64,000 nt of DNA, from assembly GCA_034620365.1 (NCBI GenBank), contig JAQGEQ010000177.1, positions 620,001-684,000 on the forward strand, read 5' to 3'. The position numbers and the translations under genes are program-made. The notes beneath the pieces are model-generated. The model saw only the letters and a program-made list of their open reading frames with translations. It was not told the origin of the DNA and did no database searches. Each line of letters opens with the position of its first letter. Position 1 is the first letter of the stretch. Source of the DNA: Pegea sp. RAD2-039 (Eukaryota > Chordata > Thaliacea > Salpida > Salpidae). This document shows positions 37,473-49,782 of this stretch, one piece after another.

Positions 37473-39868
37473 TTATCGAACACTTCTAGAAAGACCACGT
37501 GACCCGTTTCTTGTTGTTTCTTGTAACGAATGAACGTTTTTCCCAATTGCTTGAAAAATGATCCGCTTATAAGCTTTTCGAAAACTTGGATTTAGAATCG
37601 CATATACAATTGGATTAATGGTGCAGTTGAACCAAGACAGGTTTGAGCAAATCATGTGCCATCTCACGTCAACACATCTAATTAGAATAAATATAAAAAC
37701 TCGATATTCAAAATGATCTCTATTTTCATTTCAATTAATATTGAACTTTTCACGTAAATTACATAAATGTTTCCATTATATGCTATTAGACAAAGTTATT
37801 TATCATTTCTTGTACAAAATACAAAGATGTTAATTACTATATCAGAAATGCAGCCTAGATTGAAAAATCAACGAACTTTATCATGAAATTAAAAACGAAA
37901 ATTCCAGTCACGTGCAAGCAATCATATGAACAAGTAGCAATGAAATATTGAATTATTTTTAATATTGAAGAAATAAAGTTATCTTGATCTGAAATTGGTG
38001 TTAAGTTTACAATAATAGTAAATTATTTAAGACACATTAAGTTAGAACTACTTCGACTAAATTTTATTGTTTTATTCAACTTTTTCAGTTCAATTTAAGG
38101 TTAAAATACTAAATAAAAAAAAGATTTCAGTTTGTACTGACTTGCTATTTGGAGCAAAGTTGAGAAAAACACTTGGAAGAAAAACGAAACCAAACGCTGC
38201 ACAAATAGTCATACTGGTTTGAATTAGTCTCTTGTTTGATTTCTGCCTTCTGCAAAAAGATCATAGAAAACTGAATATTTTCAACAATATTTACAAATTT
38301 GCTTATCATATATAACTTAAACTCTAACAACAACAATTAATTATTTCATTTTTAACATTAACTTCTGCTAAATTACTAATGTTGTCTTATTTATTTATGT
38401 TTTATAGCTTCACAAAATCATATGAGTTGAATCAACTTCATTTGTTTTTTATCGATAATAAAAATAAGAAAAAAAATAGTTATGTAACTTTTCAAATATA
38501 GTTAGTCAAGTATTACCTTACTGAAACAGCATTAGTTTCAGACTTTTTTCGTTTCAATGAAAAACTCTGTGATGATTAAAACCACTTTAATTACTTTAAA
38601 TCAAAACAAATTGAATACAAGCTTTAAACGGTAAATTCAAACTATAGAAAGTAGATTTGGTTTTAAAGATTTTCGTTAATATCATTAAATGTTTTTTTGC
38701 GTAAACAATATAAACCTGCGTGGTGGTTTTTTCAACTGAAACTTTCTTATTCTCAGCTGGTTTATGCGCAAACTTATTGATCTTCTTGAAAGACTTTAAT
38801 CGTCGTAAAAATATTACAGAATAAACAATAATCATGAGAATGAAAGGAATTAGTTGAAACAAAGCTCGAGTAAACTGAAAAGTAGAAAAATGTTGATGAT
38901 TATCTAACTTAGTGAGCTGTACAATGAGTTCTCACTTCCATATAAGGTTTCCATTCATTGAGGCAGATAAAAGTACAAAGAAACTGACTGGTGCTAAAAC
39001 CTGTCATTGCCATCTCTTTTCCTCCACATGTATCACTTGCAACCAAAAAAGGTAGAAGAGCTGCCGGAGCAATCAGCCAGCAAGTTAATAAGATGACTTT
39101 TAATCTGAGTTTTTATATTATTGATAAACAAACTGATCGATTCATAAATTAATCTTACGTCAATCCTCTAAATATTGAATCGTATTTATGAGGAAAAATC
39201 ACTCCAATCAAACGGTTGATGGTAATGGCAACCAAGAACGATACTGACGTGTAACCGCAAGAGAAGTAACTAAAGGCTTGCAATCTTGAAGTAAAATCGT
39301 TATTTCCAAATGGCCTACAAAAACAGTGTTAGTAAAATATATAAAAATGTTAGTAAAAGGAATTGTTAAAAGTTTCTAACCATTTCATTTGAACATATCC
39401 TGCTACATTAAATGGTAGCATGAGTACCGCTGTTATTAAATCAACGAGACTCAAATTCAAGATAAACAGATGAAAACCAGTTTGCAACTTCCTTGTGGTG
39501 TAGTAGGCAACTATTGTCAAAAAATTGCCAACGAACCCAATAATAACTGCAAATACTCCTATAGTTATACCCACATAGCTGAAATTGTAAATTGTTTTTA
39601 TAAAATTTATATGTATACAAATACAATATAAACAAAACTTTAAACATAATTTACAAAACAAGCAGCTTATTGCTAGTCTATGAAGATAGCATCGCACTTT
39701 TTACAATAGACAAGAAATAAAATTTTGTGAATAGTTTGATTATTTACCAATATATACAACAATTTACCGAAAACTTTCAGCTCTGGTGATCTGAATTTCA
39801 GGACTCACAATACATCTTGAAGGAATTGTTGCCAAAGTTGAATTTAAAGTATCAGTTAGATTATACAT
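37473..39868 (-). CDS. Rhodopsin-family GPCR, Tre1/moody/GPR84-like
   Basis: Seven exons (39868-39768, 39578-39381, 39314-39159, 39104-38936, 38874-38716, 38242-38142, 37677-37473) encode 362 aa with seven membrane segments. Class A marks are GN in TM1 (51-52), NLSLVDL in TM2 (Asp80), FLPSVF in TM6 (Pro284) and NPIVY in TM7 (316-320). The TM3 end reads AITINRLIGVIFPHKY, giving NRL (133-135) in place of DRY. NRY with a following HP or FP is characteristic of Tre1/moody-type receptors, so NRL is unusual. The residue where class A receptors carry the TM3 disulfide Cys looks like Ser. The N-terminus has NLT and NST sequons and no signal peptide, as is normal. The C-tail is short and Ser/Arg-rich. 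The ligand is unknown. The exon 6 acceptor is chosen for phase, at the second AG (38243). The family call is secure and the subfamily moderately so. Confidence 0.92.
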
Positions 39869-42800
39869 TGCTTAACATTTGATTAGAGATTACCAATAAA
39901 TCAAATAAAAAATTTTAGCTGTTTTTGTCAATCAAAAATGTAAGAACTTGTAATTTGAGCAACCTTTTTGTATTTAGAAATTATTATAATTAACTTTTGA
40001 TATAAATTAAAAATCGTTTAAGCTATTAGAATAAACAAATTTAATATTTAGTTTTTTTTAGATTCACTTGATAAAGATTAGGATTTGAGATTTGTTTTTC
40101 AATTTCCAACAAATTACAAACAACTAAGTGAAAGTTTAAGATCACAAAATAACATTCAAATTTCAGTTTCGAATCATTTGACCAATTGAAACTAATCTAA
40201 AGTTTAAATAAAATTCTTTAAATACAAAAACTACCTTATTTTTTGCAATCATATCTGAATTAACCTCAACAAAAACATATTACTTATATTAACCAATTGT
40301 TAAGTTAGAGATACCCTCACTAGACATTTTATACTGAGTCTTTTGATACTTGATTTAAACTATAAACGAAGCTAGTTAAATTGATATCATGGGTAAAGCA
40401 AAGCGAATGAAAGATTAAGCAAAACTGTTAATGTATAGGACAATCACAAGATTAGTTAGGAGAAAACTCCTCAAAACGAGCAATGAATGTAATCAAGAAT
40501 TCTAAATGATGAAACTGTAAATGACGAACTTAACGTTTTTCAGTTTTAAATAAACTTTTAATAAATCTTTTGCAAGTTAAATAAAGAATATTTGTAATAT
40601 GGGTACTTATCATCAGTTATAAATTACTCATAATGTTTTGTACATCTTTTTGACAGAAACTGAAACAATTTGCAGCGGGAATTTTAAAATATCAATATTT
40701 TTTAAGTTAAGTACGATTGAAAGTTAAGTACGATAGTTTTATAAGAAATATTACAAACTAGCATATCTTATATCTGTTTTCTATAAAACTTTAATCAAAA
40801 ATAATATTCAAAAAATGTTAAACAGTAATTTTACTTATCACAAATTTAACTAAGTTAAGAATAATTTAAGTTGTGAAAGAATATTGCTAAGAAAAACTTT
40901 TTAAACTTTTTGTAGAAAAAGTTAAAATTGTTTTAAAACTAAAAAAATAAAGTCGTTCAGTTCTAAATCGATCGTCATATGAGCTTCTTTTTTCGTAAAC
41001 TTTGACAAAAAATATCAATAGTAAATGATAATTTGACACTGTAAGATTATTAAAGTAAATCTGATGAATAATTAGGCTACTGAAAGCTTCACATGAAACA
41101 TTTTATTTAATTTACATTATTCTTTTAAACATCTTTTATTTAGAAATAGGTTTTTTTCAATTATATATTTTTTCTGCAAACAACAAACATACTAACTGAT
41201 CATTAGTATTAATTTTAATACCAATTTTTTTGTTAGATTTAATTAAGCTAATACGCCATGCTGTCATTAGATTGTCTAAAATTGAATTTTCGAAATAATG
41301 AAGAGTAATTGACGTCTTGTTTTTACAAATCATTTTCCTGAAAATGACAATTTTATTTCAAAACTAAAATTTTGACACATTGAAAATTAATTTTATGAAA
41401 TTTTGAGCAATTTCTAATTTCTTCAAACTTACTCATTATAAGCTTCTTTCATTTCTTTTTTCACCGAAAGACTAAATAATTTGTGTAAAACTGTAACTAG
41501 CAAAATAACTCATTAAGCCAAATCTTATCCAAAAATTTTATGACTACAAGTGTTTAAAACAATTTGTTGCAAATATATTTTTATAAATAAAACTTCTGCT
41601 TTTTAAAAAATGATTACGCTTTTAAGAAATAAAGGTAAAGTTACAAAACATACATAATTATATCAACTCATTTCATATTCATCGATGTTATTGAAAACTC
41701 TGTCACATTTGATTACTGAAAACACGCTCTGTGTATTTATAGATGAACTGTTATAATACTAATAATAATAGCGATCTGCTTCGGCCAAGAACGGCCATGC
41801 TGGTTGTGCTCAAGAGGTGCTGCTAAAAGCAGAGCAAAACAGTTGAATGCAAAAGAGCTAAAAGTGTTCTTCCTTTTTAATTTCCTTTTTCTGTTTTCTG
41901 TTAAACATTTCTTTAAATCATAAATACAATTTCTAAGAATGCATTTAATTTTTAGCATCAGTTGACATTAACTTTTTCCAATAAGTAATTAAGCTTTAAA
42001 ACTTAATTTTAATAGACTATCCAAAAAAAGAGTTCCTAAAAGTAATTCAGTCTTAGTTTATGATAGAATGTAAACCACAACAAGCTGGAACTGCAAAACT
42101 GTTTCAGCAAAACATAATTTCAAAATTTTTAAATCAAAGCAAGTTTTTCGGCAAATTATATTTTGAAAAACCTCTATATGCCAATTCTATTTGTGACTCA
42201 ACGAAAACTGTTTGCAATGAAGCAGAACTGATTGCCGGAGCACTTTTGAATCTAATAATTGTGTACAAGCAGACACTGTTCTTAAATACTATTTGCTTAT
42301 TATTTCTACATTGAGCTATTTGTAATAAAGATGAACAAATTCAACAAAATCTTCAAAAAGCTATAAACTGTTATACGAAATAAAAATAACTTTATTAGAA
42401 TAAATAAGCATTTAAAATTGTTTTAATGTTGTTCTGAATTTAAAAATGTAGCTCTGAATCTTTTTAAGTCAACAAAAATCAATTTAAGAAGAACTATTGA
42501 TGTTCTATCAGTTTTAAACCAATTAGGTTTATGGTTACCTTCCAATTCGTGGAAGAATTAGTAATGATTTAAGTAACCTATTAAACACTGCAAATAAATT
42601 GTCAATTTTTTAATTTAGTTTAAAGCTCGCGACTTCTACATCCACATATAAGGTATTTACATGATAATAATAAATTGCTTAGATTTTGTTAAATTGGTAA
42701 TTTATCGAGCCAGACATTGATTGTGTATTTTAAAATACAAATATGATTTTAGGTTATTTAGATTTGTATCACAAAATCTACAGCAAAATTCAAGCTATCA

Positions 42801-45800
42801 TTGATGAGTTAATTGAACTTACATTTCTTTGAGTCTAAATAAAACAAGTTGTCAGTTTAAATTACTCTAGCAACATGAAAAGATGAATGCTGTGCGAGGT
42901 CAAAACTATTCGAAGTATCTTTCACCATCAACCGCAGGGTTTGTCTGTATCACTTCTTTTGATTAGCTTTTTTAACTAGAGGTTCCTACCGAACAAGGTG
43001 CTAAATCTACTTAAACAGCTTTTTCAAAGAAGTAAAACAATTATTTACAATGATACAAAGTAACACAGAACCAGCAAGTCCAAGAACATTTAAAAAGGAG
43101 TATATCATATTTTTAAATACATCATGAGCAAAGGCTCAAAATATACACCATGAACCTTATTTTGGCTTAACTTTAATATAGGATTTTTTAGTTGACAAAT
43201 CGTTGCTAAATTCAAAAAAGTACAAATTGAATTTGCGTCATTGCATCGAAAAACTTTATTTAGCAAAGAAATAAACTGATATGTTAACTTAAAGTAAAAA
43301 CTACTACTACGGTACGAAAGCTCTACAAATAATTAACAAGTACTCCAGAGTTAATTTCTGCATAATTGTAGAGAGTCATTCATAATTGATAAGATTTCTT
43401 TATAAATAATTCATTCTGTTAGAAAATATTATGCTTTCACAGATACACTGAAACCTGCAATAAGCTGAAGTATCAAGTTTTCGAAACTAAGCCAGAAATT
43501 CTAGATTATTTTGCTTTTTTCAATGAAATCAAGGAAATTATAAAGTATGGTGAAAATACTAGCCAGGAAGCAAATACTTGTATAGAATTTATTATGCTAC
43601 ATTGTAAATGTACAAGCGTACTGAGCTAATAAGTTTAATTTTAGGAACATGATTTTTTAGTTTGAGAGCATTGACTTTCCATTAGAATAAGTCGATTGCA
43701 GCAAACAGCAGTGAGTTCAAAGATTATAACAAAAATGTTTTACAGGCCAAGATACCAAACCAACCCAATTAAGTTTTTTATCGCACCATCCATAATTGAT
43801 TTCGTGATTGCGTTTTTAGAACGGTAAGCGACTCAAAAAACTGTACTAGTATATTACGTGGTGCAGAAGCATTATGACATCAAGCTCTTTTAGTCACTGA
43901 ACGTTCATAATCATGACTTCATCCGTTGTAATGTCAGCTTATACAACTGGATTGTTTTTAAGACAAGTTTAATTTGATTGTTTTATCCATTCTTTAAAGT
44001 CTATTTCATTGGTTTCAAAAATTCTCTATAAATTGAATCATTTGATTTTTAAATGTAACTAATTTATTTCTGAAGCTGATGTAAGAATCATGAAATAATT
44101 TGAAAATAGTGTCCTAAATCTTAAAAGCTTAACCTGAATACCGAAGAAGCTTATGTTACAGCACGCCAAGTCGTTCATAACTTTGTTGTTTACTTTTTAT
44201 GTTTTTGCTTTTGTGGTTGGTCCATTATCAATTTTGATGCAAGCCTTGAAATGAGAAAGACCTAAATTTGAAAACTCTAAATTTATTTTAAGTTAATTAA
44301 CATGAAGTTAAAGTAAGGTTTAGTAGATATTATCGGATAATAATGGAAATATTCAGATAAATTTATGTTTATATAACTTAAGTAAGCATATTATAAAGTC
44401 AAGTAACCTAATTACTTTAATCATTCAGGCTTGTTGTTAAAAATAAGAAGCTAAAAAAGCTTCACTTGGAAAGTTAGTTAAGACGAACTTAGCCCAGATT
44501 AAAGTTTCTGATTGGAAATAAATACAACAACAAAAGTTATTTCAAAGCACATTTACTAATTAATTTAAGATATCAACTAATTTAAATAATAATGTCTGAT
44601 TAGAGTATAGTAAAAAATAATCTTGGTTCTAATTGAAAGCTTTTAAAGTATTAACTAATTGCTATTGTTTTCACAAAATGAAATAAGATACTTTCGTAAC
44701 TATTAAAGGTTCCTTTTTCAAAAAAATTTCAATCCTGAGCCTAATAATTCTTTTCGCTTTTATTTTCTACGACACATAAAAAGTAAATAAAACAAAGAAC
44801 TTTTTGCTTTTTCATTTATCTGATACTAAAACGTAAGTTTTTCAAATGGAAAATATAAAACAAATAATTTTGAATTAATGGTTTATTGTAATAATTGAAA
44901 ATACAATATAAATCACTGTTGAAATTATTCAACTATATCCAGCTAAAATTTAACTACAAATTACAAAGCTTAAAAATCTATGGTGTTCTAAAATTAATTT
45001 AGTTAAGACTGAAAAGGCATGAGACTCAAGCTAAAAAACTACAATCTAAGCGCATTGGATGAGCATATAACTGTTTATTACCAAAATAAACTGAATTAAA
45101 ATCGTTACTAAGTTAATTTTCAATTACCATTTAATACAATTTTTCTTCTAAGAAACGCGTGGGTTATAATTTACAATAAAAATTTTTAATTTTTGGTAAA
45201 CCATTTGATAAAAAGTGATAAAAATTTCCTGCTTTCAAAATATTTTTGTCAAATTTTCAAAGGTATTTAGGATAAAGAATATTTGCTCATGTAAAAGCTG
45301 ATTATGAAGATTAATCCATAAAAGTATCTATTGAAATCTTCTGTAGAAATTCCTGTGATGTTTGGAAATGACGACTTAATTGAATAAACGGTTCTATAAA
45401 AAGTTTCATAGTTAATATGAACGAAGTAAACAACTTCAGGATATTTATAATTTGTATAATTTATAAAATGCTAAAATTGTTTGAATGAAATTGATACAAC
45501 ACAAGGTACATTTAGTCTAGTTTTTTACATAAAACCCAAACTTCATCTTTCTATTCTGTATTTAATTGACTCAATCTTACTTCAATTTAAACAACAAACT
45601 GTTCTGACATTGTTCGAAAGCATTTTGTTCTAGTGCAACTTATTGTAACACAATTTTTTCCTTTAAAATAGTTATGGAATAATTTTAAAACAATCTTTTT
45701 ACTTGATGTTGTAGGACAATTTAAAGGCAATTTATTCATTTTAACTTACCCAATTTTATTTGAATAAGATTTAAAATAGTTAAACTTAAAGATTTTAACC

Positions 45801-46586
45801 TGAGCCAATGTCGAACTTTATGAACACTTTATGTACAACAGACAACATATTTTAAGATAGTGAAATATTTTATATGAATAGCTTCATTTTAAATCTCTCT
45901 AATCTTGTTTCTAATAGTTGAATATTAGTAAGTGCTTTAGATCAAAATAGAACTTATAAACTCAATTTGTATTTGTTTTTTTTCTAAATTTAAATGTGTC
46001 AAAGTTAGGGTTTACCACCGGAATTTTGTTTACGATTTAAATTTTAGCACTATGCCAGAAATTTGCTTTTAGTTTTATGTTTGTGTGATTATAACTTATC
46101 GGAGTTTTGCTTATGGTCAACTTCTTATCTTTATTACATAACAGATATCAACAATTTTTAAATTGAAAGAAAACTGCTGAAGTTTTTACAAGATTTTCTC
46201 TATAGTACAATATCTTAACGATTTTTTAACAGTATGAATTGAAACTATGCAAAAAATATTATAAATGAAGTTTTTTTTAATATATAAAAAGTTGTTTTGA
46301 TTTATGATGAAAATTTATTTCATATTCTGGATTTGAACATTAAACATAAACAAGATAAGATCGTTTAAATTGCACTTAATTCAAGTTTTTAGTGAGAGAT
46401 ATGTCAGAAAATATTTGATGAAAAAATTTCAGAAATTTAAACTACTTAAATTAATAAATATGAAAATTTAAACCAAAAAGTGATTAGGCCGAAGAAAAAT
46501 ATAAGGAATAAGTTGATAAAAAGCAAAAAATATTTGGTTATAAACAAGAAAAAAGTCACGATGCAGTTCCCGCCAAAAACAACAAA
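39869..46586. other. Intergenic, GPCR to DCAF17
   Basis: About 6.7 kb of AT-rich DNA. It contains copy B of the short duplicated element (41773-41816) and a lone 84-codon ATG frame at 42060-42314 with no recognisable domain and no neighbours in phase, which I do not call as a gene. The GPCR promoter should lie at the left end and the DCAF17 3' UTR at the right. I see no RNA gene. Confidence 0.55.
41773..41816. repeat. Short duplicated element, copy B
   Basis: This pairs with copy A at 36404-36447 (35 of 44 identical). It contains a GGCC-6-GGCC hairpin. In copy A the same place reads CTGC-5-GCGG on the minus strand, which can also pair, so a structured RNA or DNA role is conceivable. On the minus strand it lies in a 73-codon frame (41958-41737) that ends shortly after LEHNQH, as in copy A. 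It is about 1.9 kb upstream of the GPCR start. Confidence 0.5.
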
Positions 46587-49500
46587 TCACGAGCTTGATT
46601 TGATTTTCAGACTAATTGGTTCACCAAAATGCCTGAAAAGGCGGAGAACTGTGTACTGACAGCGGTTGTCACTACAACGCAAACGAGTATAAACCATTGT
46701 GTCTTTATCCACAGCAAGGGACAGATAGTCACGATTTGAGGGTGAAACATCGTTTTCAAGGATAAAACTGGCCAATTTGCAACCAGTATAATTGTCATGG
46801 ACAGAAACCACCAACTCAGCGCCCTCATCTTGAATTTCTACAAATTAAGATTCAAAGTTTAAATCACGACAATAAAAAAGTGATAAACCAACCCCAACCA
46901 GGAGTAGGATCCCCTTTAGGTCGGTAGTATAAAAGAAAAAGAAGGTTTAGATCGTAATCAAATTGGACAGTGACCAGTAAATAGTCCTCGTCATCATTAA
47001 AATCATCTGATCCGTACTGTGATGACGTCAACAGGCGACCAGAGTGCCTTAAAGGACGTCCCCTCGACGACAAGGATTCAGAACCTTTGAAATCACAAGT
47101 TCTAGTGATTAGTGAAAACATGACATGCGCACTTGAGTGTCCGGAAAGTAGAGTCTTCGAGTTCTTTTTGATCGATCCTCGAGCTTTTGGAGTTACATCG
47201 ATAAGAAAATCACTTCTGAGGTCACAACAAACTTGTGAAGTCGAATCATCTACTAATGATGATGACGTCATGATCGCGATAGAAAAGAATACTTACGTGT
47301 TAAGAGACAGGTCCCGTCATGTACAATTGATAACAACTCAACTGAGTTGGAATCCTGTTTAATAACTCGACCTGTGTCATCATTATGAAATCGAATTCCA
47401 TTCCAATGAGTTCCATCCCATTTTTCATCGATCTGTGGAACATCAAGTAATTATTTACAACTAAGTTTCTTCAGATCAACTTACATTTAAGCGAACCGGA
47501 GAGCTGTTTGCTGAATCAGTTCCTAGCAAATGTCGTAATGACCAAATGGTTCCATTTCGATTTAAAGCTATGATGTAATGATAAGGTGAACACCCAATTT
47601 GAAGCGAATGTTTCATGGCGGCTGTTTTGAAGAGGACTGGAACCGGAGGAGAGACTACAAAGCTGTCTAGAGAAATATTTCTCATTGTAAAAGGGATTCC
47701 AAGACTTGAATCTCCAACTGTTCTTTCAGTATAATAAGGCCACTCATTAGAGTATCGTAAACTAACCTGGAAGCAATTTACAGATTGAAACTAGAAAGAT
47801 CAATCTTGAAGTCACCTTTTTCTTAAGTGTAACTTTGTTTGGAAGCAGATAATGATTAATTACATCTTCCAAACAGTAAAAGGTGATTTTTGATTGTCTC
47901 ACAGCTGTAACTATGAAAAAATCGTTGACAACAGCTACTGAATAGGAAGGGTTTGTGGAATAGGTTGAAACTTCAGTTACAAAATGACAATAGAGAGAAA
48001 GTGGATATAGCTTCAAAATACAGAAAGCAGTTGATATCATAAATCTATTTTCGTTTCCAGAATTGCTTATGGTCCTAGATGTTTTGATAATAACATTTTC
48101 AAAAACTCTTCAAAAAAGAAACAAATATGTTATTTGGTCACGTTTGATAACATATGTAAAAGTTCCACACTTGACTTATTTCAAACAACAAATACCATTA
48201 AATTAACCTGTTAACTGTTAGGTGACGATATACAAACTTCTTATTAGAATGAGTTGTAGCATCTGAAAACAAACAAATTGTTTCTTAGTTTAAACATTCA
48301 GATGCAACATTTGAAAAAAGTGAATAATTCAAAACAAAAGTTAAAATTTGATCAAACTAAAAGTTTATTTGTCATATTAGGAAAATCTTACTGTTGTTTT
48401 CATCACTTATGTCTGCAGGATGATGATTGGGATCAAACAAAGAGTTAGCGTATGATTTAGTAGGGATGAAGATACTATTAAGAATCTGGCCGCTTTCAAC
48501 ATCAGCTTGATATAACCAACCGCTTTTAGAAAGTAGTAGTAGCTGCGGACCTATTCTTTTTTTATTCATAATAGAAGCACAACCGAAAGGATGAATAACA
48601 CAAACAGAATCAATAATTTTTGATTCGCTAGATGGTGCTGATGAGCTTCCTGATCCTTTAATGATAAAATGTATTTTAAATCTCTTCGATATTAAAAGGA
48701 AATCATTAAATCAAAAATTGTTGGCAAAAAATTTATTAGACTTCAAGTCAAATTAAAAGTTTTTTAAATATTAATAAGATACTGATTAAAAAATATCATG
48801 ATTCATTTTTCAATTTTAGAAGAATTTAACTTTTTACAATTATAACAATCATAAAATTATTAAAACAGTTTAGTAGCAATTTTAAAACTTTTGAGTTCAA
48901 TGAGTGGCTGTGAATTACAAACTTAACAGATCTTTCAGTGAATAGTATTAGATATATAACTACACCAACTTGTATTAATTTCAGCAAAAATATTTTTTGT
49001 CATCAGTTGGGGTTCTGTTGATGGTGCAGTACAAAGATTATACCAAGATTGATAATTATTTGTAAAAAGTCTTCCTCTACAAAATGCTGGATTTTCAGTT
49101 CTTGGAACTTTTTTACAGACTACAGTCTAATAAATTTTTAAAAGTTTTACATAAGATTATAAAGATAATTTAAACACATATGAGGTAGAATAAATTTATT
49201 AAGTTTGTTATTATTAAATGACACAGAATTAAAATAATTTATAAACATGTTTTTTAACATAATATAGAGGTTTATTTTAAAGAAAATTGAAATTATTGCT
49301 AATAACAAATAATAATAATTTTAACTACTTTATTAACAACTTTACTCAAAAGATTTACATAAAATTATTGAATTAAAATTAATATTTAAAAACAAAATAA
49401 AAATACTTTAAAAAAAAACTAAGTTCCTTATAGCTAGGTAAATTTTAATTATACCTCTATATGAATAATTCAGATTATTATAATATTAAGAACAATTTAC

Positions 49501-49782
49501 TAAAATTGTTTGATATTTTCATAATATATTTGTGATTATAGTTTCTAACATATTTCTTATATAAACGAGAAAAAGTTATTTACTAACCTCAAGATAAGCA
49601 TATTTATCACAATATAGAGATCTAACCACTTCCTCAGAACAATATGTGTTTTCAGAATGATCAACAAAATTTCTTGTAAATCTACATCTAGACCTTCCAA
49701 TTTCTCTATCTCGTAGTAGCTTTGAAATGGATACAACTTCATATTTAGGACAAGATAAATTATCATTATAATCATGAGCCAT
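46587..49782 (-). CDS. DCAF17: DCAF17 homologue (DDB1-CUL4-associated factor 17)
   Basis: Nine exons (49782-49588, 49126-48970, 48655-48392, 48262-48208, 48107-47816, 47766-47485, 47432-47297, 47252-46899, 46837-46587) encode about 661 aa, against about 520 in human. Matches to DCAF17 include NPAFCRGRLFTNNYQ near the N-terminus, QLLLLSKSGWLYQADVESGQI, LGIP and QIGCSPYHYI (about 343-386), WNGIRFHNDDTGRVIK, and the C-terminal DYLSLAVDKD. The family is a putative beta-propeller substrate receptor of CUL4-DDB1 ubiquitin ligases, found in nucleus and nucleolus. Much of the extra length is a Ser-rich insert in exon 8 (about 462-545). Three joints are uncertain: exon 2 donor (GTTGGT chosen; GTGTAG possible with a shifted acceptor), exon 8 donor (two nearby GTTGG words), and exon 4 donor (GTTAAT). 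The call rests on several spaced motifs. Confidence 0.85.

Noticed and set aside
42060..42314. 84-codon ATG frame on the plus strand
   Set aside because: More balanced composition than most, but no homology, signal peptide or splice partner that I can see.
47087..47362. 91-codon plus-strand frame in DCAF17
   Set aside because: Antisense shadow of DCAF17 exons 7 and 8.
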